From Tubulanus polymorphus (Eukaryota > Nemertea > Palaeonemertea > Tubulaniformes > Tubulanidae): a stretch of DNA of 64,000 nucleotides. The position numbers and the translations under genes were made by a program. The stretch is taken from assembly GCF_964204645.1 (NCBI RefSeq), contig NC_134026.1:30442650-30506649 (forward strand). The letters run 5' to 3'. Of the stretch, positions 10,436-23,824 are shown in pieces; within the stretch, counting starts at the first letter, position 1; every line of letters starts with the position of its first letter. The notes beneath the pieces were generated by a model, which was not told where the DNA came from, did no database searches, and worked only from the letters and a program-made list of their open reading frames with translations.

Positions 10436-13400
10436 TTAGGTGAGATTAACTGCAGAATTCGATTGTTCCTCATTGATGTTCAGACGATCTACAGACGTGT
10501 GAAATTCATCTAACTCTGATACAGTAGTCCTGCCAGACGATCTTCGCTGCTCTTCTTCAATCCATTCCTGAGGGATAAAAGTGACTCGTGTTAACATACA
10601 GTAAAACTCATTCAAGTCATCACTGATAAGTCATCAATGTAATGATCAACTACGACGACTAATCGAGTTTACAAAACACTGACCTTGACCTCTTCAGCGT
10701 ACATGCGCAAACTGAAATCTTCTTTACTTCTCATTCTTTCCCCGCGGTACCAAACACCTTCCTACATTTATAGAAATACAGTTGCAGGCAGCATGTGAAT
10801 TCCGCGGCAGTAGCGTAGGGTTGGGTTTCACCAACTTATGTGTTGGTTGCACTTGTAGAGCGTTGTAGATCACAGTGGATGCTACCACTTCATGACTGGG
10901 TAAAGGACGGGTCATTATCAAATTAACATTTCTTCACACGTGCGATAATCGGTGGTTATCAGGTCCGTTGCAAGTGCAGTTTAATGTTCGGATCTGTGAT
11001 ATTGAACCCCAGGTAAACAGATATAAGAATATTCAGCATTAGTTGCGAGGGTATCTAATGTCTATTTCAACCTGCCAATACAGTTTCAAATGTATTAAAA
11101 ACTGATGATTAAGGTCGACTGCCAGTACTTTCTGGTTCTATCAGGTATGTACCACCAAAACCGACTGAGCTAGGCCACCCGGAGTGCTCTCAAGTCAGGT
11201 TGAAATAGACATTAGGAGGACTATAAGATAAACTTACTGTAGCTGCTAAATTCAGCTGCATATTCATCAGATAGTAACTGTTTAGTATCACTGATGGTGA
11301 CTGTATAACTGCCAACTCTGTCGACGCTAGTTGAACATCGATCATTATTTTTGCATGTTCTGAAATAGTTTCTCAAAACGTTCAAAAATTGAGAGGAGTT
11401 TCTAGAGATTTCAGTGAAAATATCGGTTGAATTTACCGTCGATATCCTGACAACTCATGTGACGTCGATATTGAATACGAAACAAAAATGCCTCCAGTAG
11501 AAATGCAACGATAACATTCATAACGACCTGACAGAAAACAAACACAATATACAACTATATCATTTAGAGTTGAAGAGATAGAAATAAACAATAGAGTATC
11601 AAACCGATAGCAATGAAACAACCAAAAAGTTTTAAAACATCGAAAACTCTTATGTTTCAGTTTCCACTTGAAAACCATCACAAAGAAATGAAATTCAAGG
11701 AAATCCCTTCCTTGAAAACAGGTTTAAGCCGAAAATCGAAAGTTTTGAGTTTTTTGATAAATTTTTCCTAAAACTTTCGGTCTTTTCAAGGTGGGTTTGA
11801 CTTATCATCTTGAGTTATAACACTGAGAAATGACTATCATTAATTTACCATCATATTCAAATAGAACACCATGAAATATATACGTGACCATTCTGAACAT
11901 ACGTAGGCATAACCTTCCTGAAAAATATAGACTACATTTCAGCAAAACTGAATCATTCATTTCAACTCGTACAATACAATCTATAGACACTTACCATGAT
12001 TATAAACCAATTATTCACTACTGTTAACTCAAATAAAGTCACTAAAATACAAAGCAAGACAATGAACTAGTTACTGATAGCGAAGTGTGATTGGTCAGAT
12101 ATGTTGGTATACAATACTCTGCCTTACGCCTGTTGAAATTTATCTTCTATTTCCCTGATTTTCAACTTATTGAAATATTTAAAGCAGTCCCAATGCTACC
12201 GAGTGATTCCAACACTACCCTGATTCTCAACTACCGGGTATGTGAAATGTTTTACAGCCACCCCCAACGCTTCCTCCAGAGAGCAGAGTCTACTATATGC
12301 TAAATACTATGCATACCTCCAGCTGCGAGAATATTGTGGAAATCATTCAAATAATAATAGCCTTGATTGATAGATCCATTATAATAAACATAGTACTGTT
12401 CGACACTGGAATTTCTGAAATAGAAACATTTCATTTTCAGTTTTAAATCCTTCAGATCGATAAGAGTTCAAACCGGTTTCAGTGATTACAACTCACACAC
12501 AACAATCTCTCATATCAAACTTGTGGAAGATCTCGATACCAATTATAGCAAATATATAATAAGTCATTAGTATCGCAACCGATAAACTGAACAAACGAGA
12601 CATCAAAATATACAACGTGCCCAAAACATCTCGGAATGTTTGACTGACTTTAAACAATCTGCAAAATAATGAAAAAAACACGCGTAAAGTTCAATTGAAT
12701 GAAGAGATTCAAAGAATTATGGATTGTTTCAACTCACCGCAGCAAACGGAATAATCTCAGTAGGATAATAAACGCAAATCCATGAATGAATACTTGTAAA
12801 ACAAGACCGCATACACCGGACAGGGTGACAACAAAATCAAAACTACAATCAGAATAGAGATTACCATCAGTGATCAGAGATTTCTCAATTTCAAAATCAC
12901 GATTCAGTTCCACAGTTATTTCTTTGACTCTTAAAGTTAAAATTAGTTCATTTCCAATATTTCAACTCTGGAGGCAACCGAGAAGTATGGAACCCGAGTC
13001 CAGCTTCTTACGTATTCCAATTATCAGCAAAATATTCATGCGGTCCTAATCCGAGTAGCTTCAAAATCAATTCAACGAGATATACTGAAACAATAGAAAT
13101 ATTCAACATTGTGTAAAGTGTTGATCTACCGTATTTTTAAAGCTTCATCGAACAGATTGTTTAACGTACCGCTGACAAATGTTACATTGTACCAGGTGAG
13201 GTAAAATTGATCCTCAGTTACTGATTTATCCACTAAAATAGAAACAAATAGTGTGAAATAATTTAAGTTTCCTTTGTGCTTCAATAAACATTTATCACAG
13301 TATTTACTCACAAGATATTTCTACTGTTTCTGCCAGTAAAAATATAAAATTGGCCAAGATCACACCAGCTGAAAAACAGTACCAGTATCGAATTTATGAT

Positions 13401-16400
13401 TCCTAGTCAGTAAATGCTTCACGAAAAAAAAAATGCTAAAGCTTTTTAAAACTTACATATCACAAAATCAAATGCTTTCAAGGAGACAAACCAATGTACA
13501 CCTGCAAAATGAATATTGAAATGAATAAGTGTTTCAAATTCTAATACGGTTTAAAAAGTCGACGGTTCAGAAAATACTGTATACCTCGGAAAAATTTATC
13601 AAGGGGACGTCGAAAATTAGCAGACCAGATAGAAGGACCGGCAACAGGGCATTTCTGTAATCAAACCACACAATATCATAGTCATTAAAACATACAGTTT
13701 TTCAAATATCATTGAATAACATGTATAAATAATGTATATACCTTCCAATTGAGTCTTGTTATATCATAAATTTCGCAAAATTCTTCAAACGTTAAAAGTC
13801 CAGTTTTGCTTCGATTCAATGTTTTAAACATCAAATAAACATCGGTTTTTTCTGTAAAAAGAAAAATACCATAATATCATATATCATGCTTGGTTATAGA
13901 TTTTAGATGTGTGTACTTACTTTTTCTCGGTTTATAGAATTTCAGTAATCCTTGAAAATGTCTGATTGAAATCTGTTTTGGATGCTGAAATAGAAGTAAA
14001 ACAGAGCGCTTTAGTCAGACAGAATACTTAGTCGAAATTGATAATTCAGAGATGAAAATAATACGAACCCGTTTACTGACGAGTAAACTAAATGCGTATT
14101 GACATGCCTGACGTTTGTGTAGAAACAATTTCTTCAACTTTGCTTTCTCAAATCTAGTAAAACTCTCATAAACAACTGCTAATACCTGATAAATAATAAT
14201 TACATGCAAAATAATATTTTTTCAAAGATGACAAACGAAGTTTGTTCGAATCTCTCGAAAGACTCACCAAATTCATAACGAAGTATAATTCAACTGCGAG
14301 GTAAATAATGAAGAATATACAAGACCAACGACTGTTGTTATAAGCAGGCATCATTACATCGGGGTAACTGAAATAAACATCAAATAAATACTTCATAAAC
14401 TTAATCTAACACAGTCATCGGTTCAGAGAATGAGAATACTGATATTTACTTAGCTGTAGTCAGCAGTACGAATAAACTGATAAAACTTGTCCAAATTGTA
14501 TCAAAATACTAGAATGATAAGAATTATAGAATTAAAGCATCATCATCATCACTGATTAAAGTAGAAGATATCGGTACTCACTGAATCACTTTCAATAGTG
14601 TGGAATAAATAGAAACCTACAATAGAGAAAGTACACCATGTCATAGATGAATATGTTCATATTTTATATGGAAAATTTTATATAGAGAACTTTAGTAAAT
14701 TTGTTTCATTCTTCATTTCAACTACTGGTAATATTAGCTCAAGAAAACATTTCAGACTCTTTTTCCGTTTCTATTGTGAGATTTAATCTTGTATCATCAT
14801 TACAACACAAAGACAGCGCTTCATCAATGATTCACTTGCAAAGTGTTTTCCCTTTTAACTCACCTAAAATCGAGAATATAATCATGAAAAATATCAACAG
14901 AGCCAACATCTGAAATACTGGTTTCAGCGATTGTACGAGTTGCCTCATAAACCTTCAAAATAACAATCACATCGAATTGAGTGAGTAACAATTTCACGAA
15001 TGGTAGACTAGAATTTGTTTATGAGTTTGAATCGAGTTCTGACCTCCTAACGCTTGAACTGTAATGACAGTCGAGAAAAAACAAAGGACGAATTGTTCGC
15101 GTGACTCGAATATGACTGGTTCTTCTGATTAGAATTACTAAAGCTTCGACTACCATAACAGCAATAGCACTGGCCTATGAAATATAGTTATAACATTCAG
15201 CTGAATTTCTACAACGCCGTATTTCATTATGAGTTTATTCTCCATGGTCAGTCTATATTGTAATGTCTGTAACATGGTTTCTGGGATAGTTAGTTTTTGA
15301 ATACAACATACTTCACTTTGCTCTGATTCAGCTTAGACGCTTTGACAATCCTTCAATAAAGTTGAAAATGAATTTAAAAACAACGTTTTACTGGTCATAT
15401 TTGATGTATGTACTCCAAAATCTGAGTGAAATTATGTCAAAAGCCAGCTTACAACCAACAAAATATAGACTACGCTAATAATTAAAAGTTTTTTTGGATG
15501 CATAAAATATTTTCTCAATAATCTTTTGAATTTTTTTCATCTATGGTATCAAGTCGTATATAAACCTTGAACATTGTGCGAGGATGTTTCACAAATGTTT
15601 TCCAGCCGAGCCACCTGAGTTTCAATACAAGCTCAACAAACATCACAAACAAACATAACATTTCTAATGAAGCGTGAGCCTAAAATATAAAAAATTGAAT
15701 TCATCGTACGTGGTTTCAATTAAACATGATTGGCAGATTAATTTTTGAAATTTCTATCAGTTTGATACAATTCTGTTAACCTATTGAAGTGTTAAACTAG
15801 AAAGCAATGCATATTAAATCCAATTACACCTTCAATACGAGAATATCTTGAATTTTGAATTTAATTTTTTAATGCGCTAATGATCTTTAAAAACAACAAT
15901 TTTCAAGAACAGCTACGTATGACTGAATAAAATGCTTCTTACTGCGTTTGGTATTTTAACTACAGCCGGAGGTTCAAACATTGTCAGAGCCAATAACAAC
16001 AACGACGAACATAATTCTGACAAATAGAAAAATCTATTGTGCGCGAGGAAATACGCGGGTAGCGCTTCTTGACTTCGCGGATGATTTGTGAATTTATCAT
16101 TCGCTTCACCTTCCTCTAAATAGATAGCGGCCTCTTTATAATTGAGTTCCCATTGTACAGTTCGTACTCGTGAATATTGCACTGTTCCATCTATTGTTAA
16201 ATTCTCCAGACTCGTCGGGATATCAGCGGCGATATTGCCAACTCTGTTCGCAACATCAAACGCTGAAACTGGATATAAAACATAGTACAATATCACCAAG
16301 CACCGAGACAGATACTACTACTGCTACTACTACTAATAAACGTACAGAATTCAAATGATCTGAGTGGGGCCCAGAGATGAGTGGTCCAATAACAATTGTG

Positions 16401-16831
16401 TATATGACGTGTCTGCGACCTATAGTCGTGTAAAATCGTGGGGTATTCAGAATGGGTTAAATTTTATATCACAGGGATTTGTCACGATTGATAATGGATG
16501 AGACCAATGATGGGGGTACCAGTATCCCTGCAACTGTATAGTGGATCTGGTCATTGATATTGGTTTTATTCATTCACTATCAATTGTGACAAGTCCCTGT
16601 GTTTTATATAGGCCCCTAGCCCCAGTGAGTGAAGTAGGGTAAGGGTTTTTAAATTGCATCGTTTAGTAAACGAATAATATGAAATGAATAATATAGATAA
16701 TAATTAATGTCGCATCTTAATCTCTCTATCTCTCTCTCACCAGCTCTCGACCTGTCATCGCTTAAATCATCATCTAATTCATCATTTTGAGCATCGAAAT
16801 TAGGATTATCCAATCCACAAGTGTCATCCAT
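10436..16831 (-). CDS. TPCN1: Two-pore channel 1 (TPC1), endolysosomal cation channel
   Basis: Two-domain, 12-helix voltage-gated cation channel of endosomes and lysosomes. Exons in transcript order: 16741-16831, 15943-16268, 15566-15679, 15044-15174, 14864-14952, 14582-14616, 14450-14508, 14268-14367, 14069-14185, 13921-13984, 13742-13851, 13585-13654, 13457-13501, 13312-13368, 13170-13232, 13012-13084, 12738-12842, 12497-12658, 12317-12414, 11995-12041, 11849-11917, 11437-11527, 11238-11359, 10684-10761, 10436-10567. They total 2448 nt, 815 aa, almost the same as human TPC1 as I remember it (816). Seen: N-terminal [15 protein letters not shown], filter I TTAN (about 278-281) before [16 protein letters not shown], linker [20 protein letters not shown], domain II S4 with R544, R547, R550 and K553, filter II VVNNW (about 644-648), and SREDFSL-type tail motif [12 protein letters not shown]. 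Exon 2 has two acceptors six bases apart (exon end 16268 or 16262). Closer to TPC1 than TPC2; TPC3 is the alternative. Confidence 0.95.
12901..12992. mobile_element. degraded MITE copy in TPC1 intron
   Basis: CAGTTCCACAGTT end, GTTAAAATTAGTTCATTT core and a decayed far end; same family as 7708-8033. Confidence 0.6.
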
Positions 16832-17347
16832 GTTATTGAATTGAATTGGATTATATACCGCGACGACCTTGAGAAACAGATTAACGCAAGTTTATAAAGG
16901 TCAATGTTGCTTCAACCGGTTTCTAAGAGGCGATTTACTACGTCTTGTAGGGTGATTAGTTTAGAGAAAAAACGATTTACCTCTTATAATTGTATAATCA
17001 TTAAGTTATTAGATTCTTAATTATTATCAAAATGTATTTTACGGTACAATTTTAAGATAGAAATGTGATGTTTTGTGGGACTATTTGTTGCTAGTGTATG
17101 ACTCCATTGTTATTGAGATGACGTGATCAGGCATATTGACACAAACCAGGAAGTGAAACTAAACAGTTGATTAGAAAGTTGAATATTTAGGCCTAAAGAA
17201 ATACAAGAATCAAAACATTATATCATCTGGACGCAATATACGGAAAAGGTTTTTTTAGTGTAAAAAAATTGAATATCGAAGTTTGACATCGATTTGAACG
17301 ATCATCATAATAATTGTTGATTTAAAAATCACCATTTCTTGAACAAC
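16832..17347. promoter_or_regulatory. head-to-head promoter of TPC1 and DRC10
   Basis: 516 bp separate the start codons of the divergent genes, so both transcripts must start here unless untranslated exons overlap. A CRE-like TGACGTGA lies at 17119-17126 and an ETS-like CAGGAAGTG at about 17146-17154. I see no convincing TATA box and no clean RFX X-box, although the cilium gene DRC10 would be expected to use one. Confidence 0.65.
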
Positions 17348-19653
17348 ATGGCTACTGAAGTTGCACAAATGGAGACTTTACAAATGAAGATGCCAAACCG
17401 CGGTTTTGTGTCTAGTAATGTTCCCAGGAATGCCAACAATTTAAACAAGAAAGAGAAGTTTAAAATGGATCCGTTGCGAGCGTTGGAACCGGCGCGTAAG
17501 AAGCTCTCATCGGTGGAATCACAGAGAGTCATCGCCGTGCTCGAAGACACGATGAAACGAATCGAATTATTGACGATTTTACCGCAAATAACCGAACAGG
17601 TCGATCGATTCAGTATCGTGTTCGGCAGCGAGTTAACCGGATATTTGAAAGAGCATAAAATAATGAAAGACAGCTTCGACGAGGTGACGCAAAAACTCGA
17701 AAAACTTCGAGATACTCCGGCGCCGGAGGACGATGAACCATACGATTTTGAAGAAGATTTTTACACGCGTCCTCGCAGTAAACCGAGTACGATGTCAGCG
17801 GTGAGTGGAGTCAGTCATAAAGAGAGCGAAACATCGACTGTTCGAAGCGGATCAGCAGCGTCGAGCACCGGTAGCCAGATAGAAAACCTCGACAGAACGC
17901 AACAATTTCTAGCGGAGCAAATAAACTTTTCGGTGCGTAGTATCCTGCGTGGATTCGCTAATAATCCAGCAGCTCTGACCGCCGTTAAAAATGAGTTCAC
18001 GCATCGACCGAGAACCGTTCGAAATCTGCTTCACGCTCTGGGTGAAATGAAAGATATAATGATGGGACGTCTATTGACTACTCCTCTCGAGGCACAAGAG
18101 AAAATGCAGTACCTTACGATGATAACGCAACAAGAAAGACAGAGTTCTGTATTAATCGAGAAATTAGAAGCAGAACTGAATTCTGCTTTAGCCGACAAAG
18201 ATCAAGAGGTAAACAATTGACACATTTTCTCAGTAGACTGCAGGCTTGCTGAGGAGTTGATTGCCTCAGATTATCACGTACCCCAGACTCTGTTTATCAT
18301 GGAGCTGATTGCCTCAGATTATCACGTACCCCAGACTCTGTTTGTCATGGAGCTGATTGTCTCAGATCTTCATGTGCTCACCGGACAAAATGTTTACACC
18401 ATTCATGTAATGACTGCTCATTGATCGCCCCAGAATTTGCTTACCTCGGAGAAAGATTATCCATGAGTCCCATGAGATTCGAGTCAACTGGATAGTCATT
18501 GGCTTCTTGTGACCAGTTTTATTGAGATTACAAGCTTTCACTACTAGAGTGGCTTCATATGTAACCTGAAACTATGCACTATTAGCAAAAACTTGTAATT
18601 CATTATCTTACCTACAAAGTCCCACTTATCTTCATGTTTAATGTTAACTGTTTCACATTCTCACAAAATAAATGCGATCATTTCAGATTCATAAACGCAA
18701 TGATGTGATCAGGAAATTACAAGCTGATCTGCATCAAATTGAGAAGTTTTCCGAAGAACACATTCGCCGCACGAAATCTGAAGCCGAAAAACAAGAAAGT
18801 TCCGACATAAAATCCAGCGAAGGAAAGAGACAGAAAATGACGGCAGATAATACACAACTAAAAACACAATTACAGAATCTGATCAGTGAACACAGAGAAA
18901 ATGAATCAGAACTTAGAAAGGTAAGATCAGGACCCAGTTTAATAATCATGTCTTAGACTTAGGACTAGTCTAACCCCCTCCACCGAGACCAAGGTAACAC
19001 CATCTTAGTTCTATAGTCAGCCTACCAACTTGGGATGAGATTTAAGATTTTGGACTTCAGAATCGCCAATGCCCCCCATTCCCAGTTTCACAGTCATTTA
19101 CAGACTCTGTGTCAAATCTTTAAAGAGAACTGTGGAACTAGATCCATGTTCCATCTATATGGTCTCTAAACGTAAGCACTAATTATCAATTTGTTTGTAA
19201 TACTTTCAGAGAAAATATAAGATTGAAACTGAGGTTGAAAACTGGATTCAAAAATTCGATCAAGACATGGGAGAAAGACAGGTAAATAATTGATGAGAAA
19301 TAGATTGCTGTTCTTCTATTCTATTGCTGAGATTTATTCTTTTATGAATTTTGATTGAATTTTAGGATGAAATTGAAAGAGTTGACGCCATTTATACGGA
19401 AGAAAAGAAACAACTGCACGAATTAGAAGAGCGTTTTAAAACCCTAGAAGAAGAATACAATCAGATAATGGAAGAGAGAAGAATCGCTCAGGAAAAACGA
19501 GAAGAAGCCGAACGTGAAATGCAGTTGATGATTCAAGCTGCAACGGTTGTTCAAGCTTTCTGGAGATCGTTTAAAGTTAGAAAGGCTCTTAAGGGCAAGA
19601 AAAAGAAAGGGAAAGGGGGCAAAGGAAAGGGCAAAAAGGGAAAGAAGAAGTAG
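17348..19653 (+). CDS. IQCD: Dynein regulatory complex subunit 10 (IQ motif protein)
   Basis: Subunit of the nexin-dynein regulatory complex that links outer doublets in motile cilia. Four exons: 17348-18208, 18687-18920, 19210-19281, 19366-19653, giving 484 aa (human about 450). The N-terminal half carries LSSVESQRVIAVLEDTMKRI, then a Ser-rich spacer. Residues from about 255 to 445 are Glu/Lys-rich coiled coil, including ETEVENWIQKFDQDMGERQ. An IQ motif follows (AATVVQAFWRSFKVRKAL), and the tail is almost pure Lys/Gly (GKGGKGKGKKGKKK), as in vertebrate IQCD. The start is the first in-frame ATG (AACATGG). It is divergent from TPC1 across 516 bp. The shadow frame opposite the tail is not a gene. 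Confidence 0.93.
18251..18368 (+). repeat. tandem repeat, 48-bp unit x2.4, DRC10 intron 1
   Basis: GAGTTGATTGCCTCAG-type starts at 18254, 18302 and 18350 give a period of 48. The first two copies are almost identical and the third is partial. Confidence 0.85.
19078..19152. mobile_element. short internally deleted MITE, DRC10 intron 2
   Basis: Inverted termini CCCAGTTTCACAGT and ACTGTGGAACTAGATCC about 70 bp apart; same family as 7708-8033. Confidence 0.6.
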
Positions 19654-19809
19654 ACATTGCACTAGGTGAAAGCCTTCAGCAAATAATCATTAATGTTGAT
19701 GTAATCTATACTTGTTGGATAAGTTTTGGAAATTTGTACAAAATAGTAACAAAATTGTTGAAATTATTGGTGCTTTGAATGGAAAAAACTACATGTATTG
19801 TTTAAATGA

Positions 19810-19815
19810 AATAAA
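19810..19815 (+). terminator. DRC10 polyadenylation signal
   Basis: AATAAA about 157 nt after the DRC10 stop. Confidence 0.55.
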
Positions 19816-20030
19816 TACGAATTAATTCAGAAGTTACAATATATCCATATTTTCTGTGTTTTGCTCTTTCATTTCACAAAACGCAGACCCCAATTTTTCA
19901 TTCAAAAAAGGAAAAACTCAAACGTGGAAAAGGTTCGAAAGAAGAATTATTTTGGAAAAATATTGATTGTCAACTCAAGTAATTCACCAAAACATGGACG
20001 GCTTGCAGTCCTGGCGATCCATATTGCTCA

Positions 20031-20170
20031 CCCCGATACTAGCTGGGATTTGAACCACAGACCTATGACTTGAAAAGCCATAGTGCTAACCCCGATACTA
20101 GCTGGGATTTGAACCACAGACCTATGACTTGAAAAGCCATAGTGCTAACCACTAGACCACAGGACTCCGG
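20031..20170 (-). mobile_element. tRNA-Glu-like SINE with 59-bp internal duplication
   Basis: Read on the minus strand. An A-box-like TGGTCTAGTGG (20149-20159) is followed by a 5-bp anticodon stem (ATGGC/GTCAT) around the loop TTTTCAA, i.e. anticodon TTC. A B box GGTTCAAATCC follows (20105-20115). A 59-bp block holding the anticodon arm and B box is repeated directly, giving a second B box at 20046-20056. The acceptor stem does not pair, so this is a tRNA-derived SINE, not a working tRNA gene. Confidence 0.65.
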
Positions 20171-21380
20171 TGCTAACTTCTGTTTGGAAGCTTGTCTGGT
20201 TAGTGTGGTGACCAGTTAGTTGAAGTTAGATCGGTCAGGTTTGGTGACTGATCACTGATTGCCAATGTAATCATAACAATTTATCAGGCAGTTACCAATA
20301 ATTTCCAAGGGCAGTTCATGATTCTGAAGTATGTTTTGTGTTAGATAGATATTTCGGTTAGTATTTCGCAAATAACAGGAATTATGGCCAGTGTTACTAA
20401 TCCGTTGTTGAGATTGCATTGATGACTGCGAATGTGGTGTCAAATTTCAGATTAATGTTTCGACTGAATGATGTCTGAAGAAGGGTTGGAAATGTATTAA
20501 TTAATTTACAGTCATGAACTGGTGCTGTTGGTTTTTCATTCATACACTCAGAATGGTTGCTGCCACTAATTAATCATCTGAATTGATGCCCTCGAAATGC
20601 ATCAATTATTTGACGCAATTTTTCACTAATGGAAAATTAGTGGAATAAACGCGATTGTGTGCAGTCATTATGGACCTTTCACATTCAGTTCATCATTGTC
20701 AAATCAAATTACTCATAAACGTGATAAGATCATTAGCTAAATTCATTTAAATATCCCAGCGGACTCACTGTAGCGATGACATATAAATGTACACATCAAT
20801 GTTAATGGTATTGCAGTACTATGAATGTTGTTAATAGTGTTAAATAGCTCTTAGTCTGAAACATTCATTGTGCTTTTATCTTGCAAATGGTTCCATGAAA
20901 TTATTGTTATGATTTCCTGGCGATTTCACATTTAATCCTTCAATAATTATCGGCATTAGTTTGAGTTTGAGATCATTTAGGCAGTGGATTTATAATGTAG
21001 AGTTGATATACATGCTTTGCTTTGACCTGTTGGTTTAAATTCATTCATTGACAATAGGATCCGGTTCCACAGAAACCTCAGAGTTCCACGGTGATGGTTA
21101 ATGGTGGATCAAAACCAGATGATGTGCACCTCTCAGCCTAACCCTAGTTGGTCATTCAGGATTCAGCTCACTTTGTTGTGGTTAAATGTTGGATCTGTCC
21201 TATAAATCAACACACGAGACCTGTTTCGAACGACTTAAAAACCACTCGTAATTTCAACAGAAAATTTTTATTTTGAAAAGTAGACACTTTAATCATAATT
21301 GTTATTTTTGTTTCCACGAGGACAGCCGATTATATTTCACACTAACTTTTCGCATCAATTATTTTCCAAGTGAAGAAAAT

Positions 21381-21427
21381 AATAATAAACAATAATAATA
21401 ATAATAATAGTAATAATAATAATAATA
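21381..21427 (+). repeat. AAT/ATA trinucleotide microsatellite
   Basis: Run of AATAATAATAAT with a few interruptions. A shorter GAT run lies at about 23146-23166. Confidence 0.9.
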
Positions 21428-23593
21428 CAGTGATCTTGTGGATGAGAAACAATATCAATATTTTTCCATAATCATTCATACGATTATTATATTATAAAAT
21501 GGTCATGATTCATAAAAGTAAAAGCAAAAAATATCGGGAGCAAAATAAAAATGTCATTAATTTTCTATCCGATCATGGATTAGGAGTCTTTAGAAACCAT
21601 GCAGAAATCATTAACAATATCTAATGACACGGACAAACAATACATGTTTAACTTAGGATGGACCTGATGTTACAAGTTTAATCAATTAGATGATTTCAAC
21701 CAGCTGCTCAGTCGTGATTAACCAGCTTGAGCTAAACCATCATCATCTCTATGACGAGAACATCTTCAGACATTCAATATCCATTAACAACTAGAGAATG
21801 CTCGTATGAAGTTCAGCTATCAAACGTTAAAGAGTCATAGAATCAAATAGCTACAATCAGTAGAACACCGTGCATAGTTTCAAGCAGAATACAGCCAGGA
21901 TCACAATGAGACAATTTGACCCGCGACAAACTGGCTGGAACTAGATCCTAGTGAAATTTGGCGCGTGCCTAATTTAGAGAACAAGTGAATAGCATACAAA
22001 TGCAATAATTTGACCTGTGCTAAAATTTGGTTCAGGCTCGGTCCAACGTTTTTGGTCGCAAAAAATTCAGGTCAAAAACTCTTATGTGATCGTACCCATC
22101 TTCAAGATTCTGTCTGAAATGTTTGATGCATTTATGCTGTCCTTCTGATTGTGGATTTTTGATCGTTACCAGCTTTAGACTGCTATAAGTCTATTGCAAT
22201 GTAAACATCTCTAAGTAACTGTCCCACAGAAGGAGGCAGCGTCTAATTATTTGTACAGTTCTTTTTATCGTCTAATAGTAAATCTTAATCACACACAAAC
22301 AACGAACAAACATTCACATTTCTCCCGTTTCATTCAATAGCGAGTTTGATTAAGATGAAATATGACCGGAAATCTATTGATAACTCCATTCCGTAATAAA
22401 GTGTCGCCGGTAATGTGTCGATGATTTACAGTGATATGGAACGTTACACTCGACTAATCTGCCCGAAACCCAAAAACTTCATCTTCTTAAAAGCTATAAA
22501 TATTGATAACGATATGTCAGCTATCTGATCACTGTCGTACCACGTTCAGCTAAGGATTAATTAAGCAAGATTTATTTCGGTAAGGCATTTCCAATTAAGA
22601 TAGAGGCATTAATTTTTTTCAAGAATAAGAAGTAAAGAAGGGATAGAAGGGAGAGGGTAATGTGGTTCTCTGATAGTATCGTCAAACTTGCTAAATTCGG
22701 ATCAGTAGAATTCAGTTTTTGATGTATCTTTTTTTAATCTATGGTCTGCCTTTAAATAAATGTACGTAAAATATAAAATTAATCTGGTTCCTCATAAAAA
22801 AGATTAATTTCATCGATCCAAAATGATCATATACCGTCCTTTACTGAAATCTAATGTTTTATCAGGATTTCTCATAAACCGGAAGAATTTCGGCGGTTTC
22901 AAACGGATCCGAATTAAGCTGATTCTATTGTAATTGAAATACTGGAATGCAATAGAAGTATTTCAGTAGTAAAGTAAGTAATTCATGATTTGAAAAAAAA
23001 TTGTCCGTAATTTGCACGAAGTAAATATCAATTTCATTGAAGCGCGATTTTCGAATGAGATATGTAGAGCAGAGGAATGTTCGTTACTGAAAACTCACTT
23101 CAAAAAAAAAAGACCAGAAAATTATGAATAAACGTCTAATCAGAGATGATGATGATGATGATGATGAAATTATCAGTTGTCACCATGGAAACAATGATCA
23201 TACCGGATGATAGCCCAGGTAAAGAAGTAACACATGAATGCCCGCTCGAGGCCCTAACGGTCCGCGGGCAATTTATGTATCATTCATCATATAACACCAA
23301 TACATAGGAAAAAACACACGAGAATCATGTATTACGATATTATTTAGTCTATAGATATTATTAACACACATATTTTTTCAAAAAAGATATGTTTAATTGC
23401 ATAACAGCAGTCAACATTAAATCCATTTTCATGATGACAATTTGAGAATTTCAGTAGAAATAACGTTTCGTTTATTTTAAAAACATTTTTATCTAAACTA
23501 CCGGTATAGCTAACTGCGAGTTTGAATCTCTCTGCTGGAGTAGTCATACTGTTAACAATCTCTACTCCGAGAAGATTGGATCCGACTACAAGC

Positions 23594-23728
23594 CACAGTT
23601 GCGCAGTTATGACTCGTGTACAAAAGATGTGGTCTTAAATCCTAAGACTGGAATTAAGTTGTCAGATTGGTAATAGAACTGAGACTGGTCTTACATAGAA
23701 GCCTCAACCGCGCAACTGGTCCTAAGTT
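23594..23728. mobile_element. palindromic MITE, GTTGCGCAACT family
   Basis: Inverted ends CAGTTGCGCAGTTATGACT and CAACCGCGCAACTGGTCC, with a GTGGTCTTAAATCC / AGACTGG core. It resembles 44931-45017 in an ESS2 intron. Confidence 0.55.
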
Positions 23729-23748
23729 TGAGTTCGATATGTTGACGA

Positions 23749-23824
23749 GTTAATTGTGGAATCAAAAGGATGAAATCCACCTTCGGGTTAATTGTGGAAT
23801 CAAGGGGATGAAATCCACCTTCGG
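23749..23824 (+). repeat. tandem duplication, 38-bp unit x2
   Basis: GTTAATTGTGGAATCAA blocks start at 23749 and 23787 and differ by only a few bases. Confidence 0.85.
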
